From Williamsia maris (GTDB lineage Bacteria; Actinomycetota; Actinomycetes; Mycobacteriales; Mycobacteriaceae): a DNA stretch of 64,000 bases. The translations under genes and the position numbers were made by a program. Where the stretch lies: assembly GCF_024171815.1 (NCBI RefSeq), contig NZ_JAMTCJ010000003.1, positions 1,054,001 to 1,118,000 on the forward strand. The letters run 5' to 3'. The notes beneath the pieces were generated by a model that was given only the letters and a program-made list of their open reading frames with translations, searched no databases and had not been told where the DNA came from. Positions 1-7,503 of this stretch are shown piece after piece (the first letter of the stretch is position 1; every line of letters starts with the position of its first letter).

Positions 1-208
1 GGGCCACGGCCGCGATGCCGTCGACTCCCCCGATCCACTCCGGGTGGTCGGCGATGATGCCCGACCGCGCGGCCTCGTCGAGGTCGCGCCAGTACCGCGC
101 CACACCCTCGACGCCGCCGGTGACCGGCGGCGGCGCGAGTTCGCTGCCCGCCGCGGCGACCCTGGTGGCCGCACGACGCAGGGCTGCCTGCACGCTCGCG
201 ACATTCAC
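1..208 (-). CDS. N-terminal part of an alpha/beta-hydrolase-like protein (DUF1023-like), truncated by window edge
   Basis: Only about 69 N-terminal codons are visible; the gene runs off the left edge. The frame opens with GTG at 208, ten bases past the stop of the methionine aminopeptidase gene, so the two are probably co-transcribed. The peptide has an alanine-rich start, then YWRDLDEAARSG and HPEWIGGVDGI near residues 40-65. A similar 'W..L...E....II..HP..IG..DGI' stretch occurs just before the hydrolase domain of actinobacterial DUF1023 proteins, which is the only basis for the family name. The catalytic domain is not in the window, so function is open. Confidence 0.45.
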   Translation of the reverse strand, partial: MNVASVQAALRRAATRVAAAGSELAPPPVTGGVEGVARYWRDLDEAARSGIIADHPEWIGGVDGIAAVA

Positions 209-218
209 GATTCCCAGG

Positions 219-1001
219 TTATCGACCGGGTGCGGTCGCCAGGGCCGTCAGCACCCGCGCGTCACCGTCGGTGACGGCGATGGTGTGTTCGCTGTGCGCG
301 CCCCGCGAACCGTCGGCCGAGCGGACCGTCCACCCGTCGTCGTCGAACACGACACGATCGGTGGTCGCCACCACCCAGGGCTCGAGCGCCAGGGTCATCC
401 CCGGCTTCAGCGGGATGCCGCGGCGACGTCGGCCGTCGTTGGGGACCGAGGGCGACTCGTGCATCGTGCGGCCGATGCCGTGCCCACCGAATTCGTCGTT
501 GACGGAAAAGCCCCGCGCACGCAGTTCGGCTCCCATCGCCGCCGACACGTCGCCGAGGCGGTTGCCAAGACGCGCGGTCGCGATGCCCGCATCGAGGGCC
601 ACCCGCGTCGCCTCGATCATCGCGAGGTCCTCGGCGCGGGCGGTCCCGACGACGACGCTGCGGGCCGAGTCGGCGACCCACCCGTCGACGGACACGGCGA
701 GGTCGACACTGAGCAGGTCGCCGTCGCGCAGCTCGTAGGCGTGCGGCAGTCCGTGCAGCACAGCGTCGTTCACCGACAGGCAGACGGTGTTGCGGAACGG
801 GCCGCGCCCGAAGTCCGGGGAGTAGTCCCAGTAGCAGGACTCCGCACCGCGGTCGGCGATCATCCCGCGCACGATCAGCTCGAGATCACGCAGGTCGACC
901 CCGACCTCGGCGGCGCCGATCACCGCGTCGATGGCCTGCGCCACGAACGTCCCGGCGACGGCCATGGCGTCGACCTCCGACGGCGATTTCAGTTCGATCA
1001 T
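219..1001 (-). CDS. map: Type I methionine aminopeptidase
   Basis: Removes the initiator methionine from new proteins in the cytoplasm. The five metal ligands of the pita-bread fold are all present: Asp100, Asp111, His174, Glu207 and Glu238, counted from ATG 1001, in the contexts LLSVDL, WVADSA, GGHGIG, LALEPW and HSEHTI. They have the spacing of the E. coli enzyme. At 260 residues it is a short class without an N-terminal SH3/zinc extension. I chose ATG 1001, giving the usual MIELKSP opening; a GTG at 1013 would add four residues. It is divergent from the HTH gene across an 88-100 bp spacer with a 28-bp palindrome. Mycolata usually carry two map genes; which paralogue this is cannot be told here. 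Confidence 0.93.
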   Translation of the reverse strand: MIELKSPSEVDAMAVAGTFVAQAIDAVIGAAEVGVDLRDLELIVRGMIADRGAESCYWDYSPDFGRGPFRNTVCLSVNDAVLHGLPHAYELRDGDLLSVDLAVSVDGWVADSARSVVVGTARAEDLAMIEATRVALDAGIATARLGNRLGDVSAAMGAELRARGFSVNDEFGGHGIGRTMHESPSVPNDGRRRRGIPLKPGMTLALEPWVVATTDRVVFDDDGWTVRSADGSRGAHSEHTIAVTDGDARVLTALATAPGR

Positions 1002-1042
1002 GTCCGTGTCCACTCCGCTCGAGATCCGGGCCGTGCCGGTCA

Positions 1043-1070
1043 GGTATTTTTATACCGGTATAGAAATACC
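1043..1070. promoter_or_regulatory. 28-bp near-perfect palindrome, probable operator between map and the HTH gene
   Basis: The core is TATACCGGTATA at 1051-1062, flanked by GGTATTT at 1043-1049 and AAATACC at 1064-1070. Thirteen of fourteen base pairs are symmetrical; only 1050/1063 fails. The centre (1056/1057) is about 44 bases from ATG/GTG of map and 45 from ATG of the HTH gene. It is strikingly AT-rich for this genome. The likely ligand is a dimer of the adjacent HTH protein, which is inference. Confidence 0.7.
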
Positions 1071-1101
1071 AGAGAGGCTCGATCTCGGCTAATCTGGCCC
1101 G

Positions 1102-1374
1102 ATGGTTCGCACACCCCTCACGCCCGAGCAGATCGCCGCCGGCCGACGGCTCGGCGCGCACCTGCGCGCGGCCCGCGGCGACCGTCCCCTCGACGAGATC
1201 GCCCGTGCGGCATCGATGTCCGCGGAGACGCTGCGCAAGATCGAGTCCGGGCGCTTGTTCACGCCAGCGTTCGGTTCGGTGGTCGCACTGAGCGTGGCGT
1301 TGGGGATCGACGTGCAGGATCTGGCCGACGCGTGGTTGTCGGTCGCCGGGTCGGCCATCGCGCCCGCCTCGTGA
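1102..1374 (+). CDS. Short XRE-type HTH transcriptional regulator
   Basis: A 90-residue protein that is little more than one lambda-repressor-like HTH domain. GRRLGAHLRAARG forms the first helix, and IARAASMSAETLRKIESG (about residues 33-50) carries the recognition helix. The last 35 residues form the remaining helices and a short alanine-rich tail; no ligand-binding domain is present. Its stop overlaps the start of the amidotransferase gene (GTGA, 1371-1374), so the two are translationally coupled. The 28-bp palindrome just upstream is the obvious candidate binding site, with autoregulation and control of divergent map as the simplest model. Confidence 0.85.
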   Translation: MVRTPLTPEQIAAGRRLGAHLRAARGDRPLDEIARAASMSAETLRKIESGRLFTPAFGSVVALSVALGIDVQDLADAWLSVAGSAIAPAS

Positions 1375-2051
1375 CGACGGCCCTGTTCCTGGCGCACGAA
1401 GACGACCGGTCGCGTGGACGCGCGGAGGCGGGCAGCCTGGCCGTCGCCGCCCGAACCCGCGGTTTCGAGGTCGTCGTCGCGCACCCGTCCGACGACCTCC
1501 CCCGTCCCGAGACCGTCGATTTCGTGACCGTGCTGGGGTCCGCCCACGCCGCCGACGACGACACCCTGCCGTGGCTGGCGCCGGAACGGGCCTACATCGC
1601 CGAGACGCTCGCCGCGGGTACCCCGATCCTCGGGGTGTGCTTCGGCGGGCAGGTGCTCAGCCGGGTGCTGGGTGGGGTCGTCGACCGGTCGCCGCATCCG
1701 GAGATCGGGTTCGTCTCGGTCGACTCGTCCTGCGATTTCATCGACTCCGGACCGTGGATGCAGTGGCACTTCGACCACTTCACCGTCCCGCCCGGCGCGA
1801 CGCTGGTCGCCGACAACGCCGCCAACGCGCAGGCGTTCGTCTCCGGTCGGAACCTGGGTCTGCAGTTCCACCCCGAGATCACCGCCGGATCGTTCGCGGC
1901 GTGGCGGCTGGGATGGACCCCGGAGTCCGAGGTGGAGGTCGCCCGCGATTTCGACATCGACGTCGACGCGCTGGCCCGTCGGATCACTTCCGACGCCGCC
2001 GATCTTGAACGCCGCTGCGCCCGCCTGCTGGACGGTTTCCTCGCGCTCTAG
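1371..2051 (+). CDS. Class I glutamine amidotransferase domain protein
   Basis: A 226-residue stand-alone GATase1 fold. Cys90 lies in the nucleophile elbow GVCFGGQ; His167 and Glu169 lie in LQFHPEI and complete the triad. Such domains release ammonia from glutamine or hydrolyse gamma-glutamyl amides. The protein resembles GMP-synthase-like or PuuD-like stand-alone members but has no synthetase partner beside it. The start is GTG 1371, overlapping the regulator's stop by four bases, so stoichiometric synthesis with the HTH protein is expected. A glutamine-synthetase-like gene lies 4 kb away at 6160, which may or may not be related. Substrate unknown. Confidence 0.82.
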   Translation: MTTALFLAHEDDRSRGRAEAGSLAVAARTRGFEVVVAHPSDDLPRPETVDFVTVLGSAHAADDDTLPWLAPERAYIAETLAAGTPILGVCFGGQVLSRVLGGVVDRSPHPEIGFVSVDSSCDFIDSGPWMQWHFDHFTVPPGATLVADNAANAQAFVSGRNLGLQFHPEITAGSFAAWRLGWTPESEVEVARDFDIDVDALARRITSDAADLERRCARLLDGFLAL

Positions 2052-2054
2052 ATC

Positions 2055-2089
2055 CGCCGACCGTGCCCTGAATACTCGCCGACCGTGCC
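2055..2089. repeat. Short tandem repeat in convergent spacer
   Basis: CGCCGACCGTGCC occurs at 2055-2067 and again at 2077-2089, a 22-base step, in the spacer between the converging amidotransferase and uppP genes. It resembles the 21-bp-period arrays at other gene ends in this window. No other feature is visible up to uppP. Confidence 0.55.
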
Positions 2090-2175
2090 GTGATCACCCG
2101 TCGAACGGGCCCAACCCACAGTCAGCCGCACGATCGGTGCGTCGTTTCGGCACGCTCGGCGGCTCATGCCGGCCG

Positions 2176-3045
2176 TCAGGCGAACAGGGCGATGCTGATC
2201 CCGCCCGCGACGAGGCAGTAGGCGACGAACGGGTACAGCGACCGGGTGCGGAAGAACCGCGCCAGGAACGCGACGGCGGCGAAGGCGGCCACGAACGCAC
2301 AGATCGATCCGACGACCACCTGTCCGCCGATCCCGTCGCCCTCGGGGCCGAACAGTTCCGGGATCTTGAGCACCCCAGCGGCGAGGATCACCGGCGTGGC
2401 GAGCAGGAACGCGAACTTCGCGGAGTGCTCGTGGTCGAGTCCGCGCAGGATGCCGCCGGAGATGGTCGCGCCCGACCGTGAGATGCCCGGGAGCAGCGCG
2501 AGGATCTGGAAGCTACCGATCAGCGCGGCGTCGGGGTAGCTCAGCGACCCGATGTCGCCCTTCACCCGTCGTCGCGCCACCTGGCGTCTGCGCAACGTCT
2601 CGGCGGCGAGCAACACCAGCCCGTTGACGAACAGGAAGATCGCCGCGATCAACGGCGTGGCGAAGACCTCCCGCAGGGGTTTCTCCGCGACCAGCCCGAC
2701 AATTCCGACCGGGATCGTCGCGATGATGATGAGCCACGCCAACTTTCCGTTCGCGGTGTCGATGCGTCGGGTGCGCAGCGTCCCGATGAAACCGCCGACG
2801 ATCGCGACCCAGTCACGCCAGTAGTAGACGATCAGCGCAAGGGCGGTGGCGACGTGCAGGGCGACCAGGAACGCGAGAAACGGTGTGTGGCCCTTGCTGT
2901 TCGACTCGGTGACCAGCTGCTCCCAGCTACCACCGATCCAGGCGGGCACGATCAGGGAGTGCCCGAGACTCGACACCGGGAACAACTCGGTGACCCCCTG
3001 TAGGAGTCCCATGACCACCGATTGCGTGTACGTCAGATCGCTCAC
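2176..3045 (-). CDS. uppP: Undecaprenyl-diphosphate phosphatase
   Basis: Integral membrane enzyme of the UppP/BacA family that converts undecaprenyl pyrophosphate to the monophosphate carrier used for peptidoglycan and arabinogalactan precursors; overproduction confers bacitracin resistance in the family. The two signature segments are present: LLQGVTELFPVSSLGHS near residues 14-30 and LPGISRSGATISGG near 184-197, supplying the Glu, Ser, His and Arg of the active site. About seven to eight hydrophobic helices and 289 residues fit the family. Translation starts at GTG 3045, which overlaps the TGA of dinB (GTGA at 3045-3042 on the minus strand), so the two genes are coupled. No functional link between them is known. 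Confidence 0.95.
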   Translation of the reverse strand: MSDLTYTQSVVMGLLQGVTELFPVSSLGHSLIVPAWIGGSWEQLVTESNSKGHTPFLAFLVALHVATALALIVYYWRDWVAIVGGFIGTLRTRRIDTANGKLAWLIIIATIPVGIVGLVAEKPLREVFATPLIAAIFLFVNGLVLLAAETLRRRQVARRRVKGDIGSLSYPDAALIGSFQILALLPGISRSGATISGGILRGLDHEHSAKFAFLLATPVILAAGVLKIPELFGPEGDGIGGQVVVGSICAFVAAFAAVAFLARFFRTRSLYPFVAYCLVAGGISIALFA

Positions 3046-4241
3046 GCGTCATTGTGACCCGCCCGGTCGAGGTCGACGACGCCGGGGTCGGCGGTGTCCG
3101 GAAGGGCCGAATCATTGTCCGTTACAGGTGAATCGGTGTCCGGTACGGGCGATCCGGGGTCGAGCAACTCGAGTCGGACACCGAGCAGCCGTACCGGTCG
3201 ATCGAGCTCGAACCGGTCGAGCAACACGTGCACGGGCGGTTCGATGACCGCGAGGTCGACGGTCGGCGCCGCCAGCTTCTTCGACTTCGTCCGCGTGTAG
3301 AACGTCGACGTGCGCACCGTCACCGCCACCCGGAACACCACCCGCTCCTCGTCGAGGATCTGTCGGTGCAGATCCGCGGTCAGCTCGGTGAGGCGGTCGT
3401 GCATCTCGGCGACGTCGGTGAGATCGGTGGCGAAGGTGTGCACCTTCGAATGTGATTTGGCCACATAGGGTTCGACGGTGATGGTCGAATCGCCGCCGCC
3501 TCGGGACAGCACGTAGAGCCAGTTGCCCTGATGCGGTCCGAAGACGGCGATCAGTTCGTCGCGGGGCGTCGCGACGAGGTCGGCCACGGTGTCGACCCCG
3601 TTCGCGGCCAACTTGTCCGCCGTCTTGGGTCCGACGCTCCACAGCTCCCGGCACCCCAGATCACCCATCACCGACATCCAGTTGTCGTCGGCCAACGTGT
3701 AGATGCGGTCGTCGGCCGGGGGCAGCTTCTTGGCGAAGTTGGTGGCCATCTTGGCGCGCTGCTTGTTGTCGCTGATCCCCACCGAACTGCGCAGGCCGGT
3801 CTCGTCGGCGATGCGGGCCCGGATGGCGACCGCGAGGGCGTGCGGGTCGTCGGTGTCGGTGCCGACGTACGCCTCGTCCCAGCCCCAGACCTCCACCGGG
3901 TGCCCCAGGTCGCGCAGCGCGGTCATGACGCGCTCCGAGGCCGCGTCGTAGGTCGCGTGGTCGGTGGGGAGATAGATCGCGTCGGGCATCTTGCGGTGCG
4001 CACTGCGCATCGGCATGCCTGCGCGGACGCCCACCGCCCGCGCCTCGTACGACGCGCATGTCACGACGGTCCGCATCTGGTGTGGGTCCCCGCTGCCGCC
4101 GACGATCACGGGGACACCGACCAACTCGGGTGACCGCTGCCGTTCCACCGAGACCTGGAACTGATCGAGGTCGACGTGCAGGACCCACCGACACCGTCGG
4201 GCTGCGGGCGCGGTCACGGCGGCCTCCGATCGTGGGCTCAC
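3042..4241 (-). CDS. dinB: Y-family DNA polymerase IV, DinB2-type
   Basis: Translesion polymerase of 399 residues. The palm metal ligands are Asp24 in HVDLDQFQ and Asp122/Glu123 in WGWDEAY; the HhH motif ELWSVGPKTADKLAANG lies around 199-215, and the little-finger domain contains VRTSTFYTRTKS. The WGWDEAY and VTCASYEAR wording is that of mycobacterial DinB2 rather than DinB1. The residue after Phe28, normally the bulky steric gate (Phe/Tyr, Leu in M. smegmatis DinB2), is Gln29. The C-terminus ends in an acidic, proline-rich tail of about 40 residues, and I see no QxxLF-like clamp-binding motif there. The start is GTG 4241 with AAGGAA just upstream; the product overlaps uppP by four bases. Confidence 0.93.
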   Translation of the reverse strand: MSPRSEAAVTAPAARRCRWVLHVDLDQFQVSVERQRSPELVGVPVIVGGSGDPHQMRTVVTCASYEARAVGVRAGMPMRSAHRKMPDAIYLPTDHATYDAASERVMTALRDLGHPVEVWGWDEAYVGTDTDDPHALAVAIRARIADETGLRSSVGISDNKQRAKMATNFAKKLPPADDRIYTLADDNWMSVMGDLGCRELWSVGPKTADKLAANGVDTVADLVATPRDELIAVFGPHQGNWLYVLSRGGGDSTITVEPYVAKSHSKVHTFATDLTDVAEMHDRLTELTADLHRQILDEERVVFRVAVTVRTSTFYTRTKSKKLAAPTVDLAVIEPPVHVLLDRFELDRPVRLLGVRLELLDPGSPVPDTDSPVTDNDSALPDTADPGVVDLDRAGHNDA

Positions 4242-4636
4242 GGGTTCCTTGAACCCACTATGACGACAATCACCCGCGCGCGTGCGTGTCGCGGCGCCAC
4301 CGACCGCCCGCGGGCGCGGTCTCGGTCAGAGCCCGGACACCCCGGTGCGGTCGTCCTCGGTTGTCGGGTCACCCGAAAAGCCGGTTCACCGGCGAATCGA
4401 CCGGTTTCGATCACCGGATCCCAACATCTCGGTGTCACTCCGGCATCGATCATCGTCCGACGAGGTCCCCGCCTGCACCGTGTGCGAGGCTGGCCCGAGT
4501 CGATCACGCGGAGGACTCGTGAAACGTTCTGTGAACGGCGTCCGATAACCATTTGGTAACGCCATCGTTTATCCTCCTTCAGACCGAACCTCTCGTGCCC
4601 TCATCGGGGGCCTGGCTAGTGAATGTGGTGCATCAG
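4242..4636. other. Intergenic region between divergent dinB and mycolyltransferase genes
   Basis: About 395 bases with no convincing gene. Short frames here lack coding features and ribosome-binding sites. Weak dyads occur around 4541-4567 (ATAACCA facing TTGGTAA), possibly part of the mycolyltransferase promoter region, but I cannot assign -35/-10 elements with confidence. Confidence 0.4.
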
Positions 4637-5611
4637 ATGTTCTCTCTCCGCCGTTCGAACGGGGGCGCTCGCGCTCTCGTGTCGATCGTCCTCAGCGTCG
4701 CCGCGGCCACCGCGCTGGTCACGGTCGGCACCGGATCCGCCAACGCATGGGGCCCGGTTCCCGCTCCGACGTTCAAGTCGGAGCAGATCAACGGGTACGG
4801 CATGCCGAACCCGGTCGTCCGCAGCTGGGCATCGACGACCACGAACCCGAAGACCGCCCCGACCATCATCTTCCTGGACGGGCTGCGCGCGACCCCGAAG
4901 ATCAACGGGTGGGAGAGCGAGACCAACGTCGCGTACCTGAGCCGTCGCGGCTACAACGTCGTCATGCCGGTCGGCGGCCAGTCGAGCTTCTACGCCGACT
5001 GGGACCGTCCGAGCATCAGCGCAGGCCAGAACTCGGCCTACCGCTGGGACAGCGTCCTGCAGCACAGCCTCCCCGACTACCTGAACAAGCGTGGGTTCTC
5101 CAAGAACCGCACCCTCGTCGGCCTGTCGATGGCCGCGAGCCCCGCGATCATGCTGGCCACGCGTCGCCCCGACCTCTACACCCGCGCGGTGTCGATGTCC
5201 GGCTTCCCGCACCTGACCGCCCCCGGCATGCAGACGATGCTGCGCGCCGCGGCGTACGACTCCGGTCGCTACAACCTCAACGACATGTGGGGCATCTTCC
5301 CCAACGTCAAGGCCTTCCAGAACGACCCCTGGCTGAACGTCGGCGCGATGCGCGGCCGTCACCTCTGGGTCTACGCCGCCGCCGGCGTGTGGAACGGTCT
5401 GCCGCCGAACATCGCCACCTTCGGCACCGGCCTGTCCGGCTCGGCGCTCGAGATCGTCTCGATGGAACAGTCGCAGACCTTCTCGCTGCTGGCCCGGGCC
5501 GCCGGCGCCAACGTGCGCACCAGCTTCTTCCCCGTGGGCATCCACGCGTGGAAGTTCTGGCAGGACGAGGTCTACCGCATCGACAAGGCCGGCTGGTTCC
5601 GCAACGGCTAG
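4637..5611 (+). CDS. Secreted antigen-85-type mycolyltransferase/esterase
   Basis: Transfers mycolic acids from trehalose monomycolate to arabinogalactan or to a second trehalose monomycolate outside the membrane. The 324-residue product begins with a signal peptide: RR at 5-6, a hydrophobic core at 14-32, and cleavage likely after SANA near residue 37. The nucleophile is Ser164 in LVGLSMAAS and the catalytic His is His303 in VGIHAWKFW, a position typical of the Ag85 fold; the acid is probably Glu272 or Glu277. No C-terminal LGFP or OmpA extension is present. GTG 4619, preceded by GGGGG, would add six residues and is a fair alternative start. The mature part opens with WGPVPAPTF. Confidence 0.92.
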   Translation: MFSLRRSNGGARALVSIVLSVAAATALVTVGTGSANAWGPVPAPTFKSEQINGYGMPNPVVRSWASTTTNPKTAPTIIFLDGLRATPKINGWESETNVAYLSRRGYNVVMPVGGQSSFYADWDRPSISAGQNSAYRWDSVLQHSLPDYLNKRGFSKNRTLVGLSMAASPAIMLATRRPDLYTRAVSMSGFPHLTAPGMQTMLRAAAYDSGRYNLNDMWGIFPNVKAFQNDPWLNVGAMRGRHLWVYAAAGVWNGLPPNIATFGTGLSGSALEIVSMEQSQTFSLLARAAGANVRTSFFPVGIHAWKFWQDEVYRIDKAGWFRNG

Positions 5612-5629
5612 TCCCACCGTCACGACCGA

Positions 5630-5665
5630 CGCCCGGGCGTTCTCCGATCGGAGAATGTCCGGGCG
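5630..5665 (+). terminator. Hairpin terminator after the mycolyltransferase gene
   Basis: The 16-bp palindrome TTCTCCGATCGGAGAA is extended by CGCCCGG and CCGGGCG arms, giving a long stem nineteen bases past the stop. There is no U-tract, as is common in mycolata. Confidence 0.65.
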
Positions 5666-5747
5666 TTCGTCGTATCGAGGACAGCCGATGTCCGTATTGG
5701 GTGGAATCGTCTCCTGCGGCACCTCCCCTTCGACGAAAGGCAATCCG

Positions 5748-6131
5748 ATGGCCGACACCCTGGACTGGACCCTCGAGCTCGTCATGATCCCCGTCAGCGA
5801 CGTCGATCGCACCAAGGAGTTCTACACCCGCGTCGGGTTCAACCCCGACCACGACAGCGTCGTCGACGCCGACACCCGATTCGTGCAGATGACGCCGCCG
5901 GGGTCGAACGCCTCGATCGCGTTCGGCCGCGGGATCGTCGACGGCGAACCGGGCTCGGTCAAGGGGCTGCTGGTGTGCGTGTCCGACATCGAGGCCGCCC
6001 GCACACACCTGCTCGACCGCGGCATCGAGGTGAGCGAGGTCGATGTGCAGCCCTGGGGGCATTTCGTCTACTTCGCCGACCCGGACGGCAACGCGTGGTC
6101 GGTGCAATACCTGCCGTATCGCCACGCGTGA
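5748..6131 (+). CDS. VOC (glyoxalase/bleomycin-resistance/dioxygenase) superfamily protein
   Basis: A 127-residue protein with two beta-alpha-beta-beta-beta modules: LELVMIPVSDVDRTKEFYTRVGF at the N-terminus and GLLVCVSDIEAARTHL with HFVYFADPDGNAWSVQ at the C-terminus. The latter has the 'F.DPDGN' turn and terminal Gln/Glu seen in VOC metal sites; the N-terminal position has no obvious metal His. The start is ATG 5748 with GAAAGG upstream; the frame is open further but lacks a ribosome site. The ligase gene begins 28 bases downstream, so it probably shares an operon with it and the amidohydrolase. Substrate not predictable. Confidence 0.8.
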   Translation: MADTLDWTLELVMIPVSDVDRTKEFYTRVGFNPDHDSVVDADTRFVQMTPPGSNASIAFGRGIVDGEPGSVKGLLVCVSDIEAARTHLLDRGIEVSEVDVQPWGHFVYFADPDGNAWSVQYLPYRHA

Positions 6132-6159
6132 GGGGTTCGGCGAGGGCAGACTGTCCCGT

Positions 6160-7503
6160 ATGGCAATCATCCACTCGGACGTCATCGGGCACCTGCACAG
6201 CGGCGGCGTCGAGGTCCTGATCGGCACGGTCGTCAACCCGGCCGGACTGATCCACGCCAAGACCGTCGACGTCTCCCGTGTCACGGATTTCGCGCGTACG
6301 GGCCTCGGCGTCTCCCCGGTGTGGCACGCGTTCACCATCGACAAGTTCGGTATCGCCTACTCGGACAAGTTCGGCGCGGTGGGTGATCAGCGGATCCGCA
6401 TCGACCTCGACGCCATCCGGATACTGGGCGACGGTGTGGCCTGGGCGCCGGCCAGCTTCTTCGACCAGGATTCCGAGCCTGTCCCCGCGTGCTCGCGGGG
6501 GATCCTGGGCCGCATGGAGAATCGGCTCGCGGCCGCGGGCATCACCGCCCTGGTGGGTCACGAGCTCGAGTTCGTCCTGGTCGATCCGGCGGGCGAGGCG
6601 CTGCCGACCACGATGTGGGCGCAGTACGGACTGGCCGGCGTACTCGAACACGAGGGCTTCGTCCGCGAGGTGCTGACCGCGGCCCGCACGGCCGGTATCG
6701 GACTGGAACAGCTGCATCCCGAGTACGGCGGCAACCAGTTCGAGGTGTCGCTCGCACCACTGGCACCCGTCGCGGCCGCCGATCAACTGGTGGCCGCGCG
6801 CACGGTCATCAGTCGGGTCGCACGTCGGTTCGGCACACGGGCCTGCTTCTCCCCCAAGCCGTTCGCCGACGGTGTCGGGAACGGAGCGCACCAACACTTC
6901 TCGCTCACGGGGACGGACGGACCACTGTTGGCCGGCGGTTCGGCGGCGCGCGGGATGACAGCCGCGGGCGCGTCGGCGGTCGCCGGTGTGGTGGCCGGGC
7001 TCCCCGAGATCCAGGCGCTGCTGTGCGGATCGATCGTGTCGGGACTGCGGATGCAGCCGGGGTTCTGGGCCGGGGCGTACGCCTGTTGGGGAACCGAGAA
7101 CCGCGAGGCGGCAGTTCGATTCGTGCTCGGCGGGCCTGCCAATCCGCACGGCGCCAACGTGGAGGTCAAGATCGTCGACCCGTCGGCCAACTCCTACCTG
7201 GCCACCGCCGCGATCCTGGGGATGGCCGCCGAAGGCATCGAACGGGAGCTGACCTTGCCGCCGGAGACCCTGGTGGACCCGGCATCGCAGACCGAGGCCG
7301 ATCGCGCCGCGGCGGGCACCGTCCTGCTGCCGACAGATCAGGCGAGCGTCATCGACGCGTTGGACCGATCCGCCACCGCCCGTACCGCTCTCGGCGACGA
7401 CGCGGTCGATGCCGTGGTCGCGGTCCGGCGCTACGAGCAGACGTTCGCCGCGCTGCCGCCCGGCGACATCGCCGACATGTTCCGGATGGCCTGGAGTGTC
7501 TGA
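6160..7503 (+). CDS. Glutamine-synthetase-family gamma-glutamyl ligase
   Basis: A 447-residue GS-fold protein. Recognisable parts are GHELEFVL (metal-binding Glu), EYGGNQFEVSLAP, GNGAHQHFSL (ATP/metal His), the arginine segment NREAAVRFV and VEVKIVDPSANSYL. Sequence wording is closer to the PuuA/GlnA3/FluG-type branch than to housekeeping GlnA: the usual latch and adenylylation-loop sequence NLYDLPPEE is absent. Members of this branch gamma-glutamylate amines, or serve roles like FluG. The stop overlaps the start of the amidohydrolase by eight bases, and the VOC gene lies 28 bases upstream. A catabolic or detoxifying role on an amine is inference. Confidence 0.87.
   Translation: MAIIHSDVIGHLHSGGVEVLIGTVVNPAGLIHAKTVDVSRVTDFARTGLGVSPVWHAFTIDKFGIAYSDKFGAVGDQRIRIDLDAIRILGDGVAWAPASFFDQDSEPVPACSRGILGRMENRLAAAGITALVGHELEFVLVDPAGEALPTTMWAQYGLAGVLEHEGFVREVLTAARTAGIGLEQLHPEYGGNQFEVSLAPLAPVAAADQLVAARTVISRVARRFGTRACFSPKPFADGVGNGAHQHFSLTGTDGPLLAGGSAARGMTAAGASAVAGVVAGLPEIQALLCGSIVSGLRMQPGFWAGAYACWGTENREAAVRFVLGGPANPHGANVEVKIVDPSANSYLATAAILGMAAEGIERELTLPPETLVDPASQTEADRAAAGTVLLPTDQASVIDALDRSATARTALGDDAVDAVVAVRRYEQTFAALPPGDIADMFRMAWSV

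Noticed and set aside
15-2051. A 678-codon plus-strand frame spanning map, the HTH gene and the amidotransferase
   Set aside because: Its first two thirds are antisense to map and out of frame with the HTH gene; only the last 226 codons, from GTG 1371, form a real protein.
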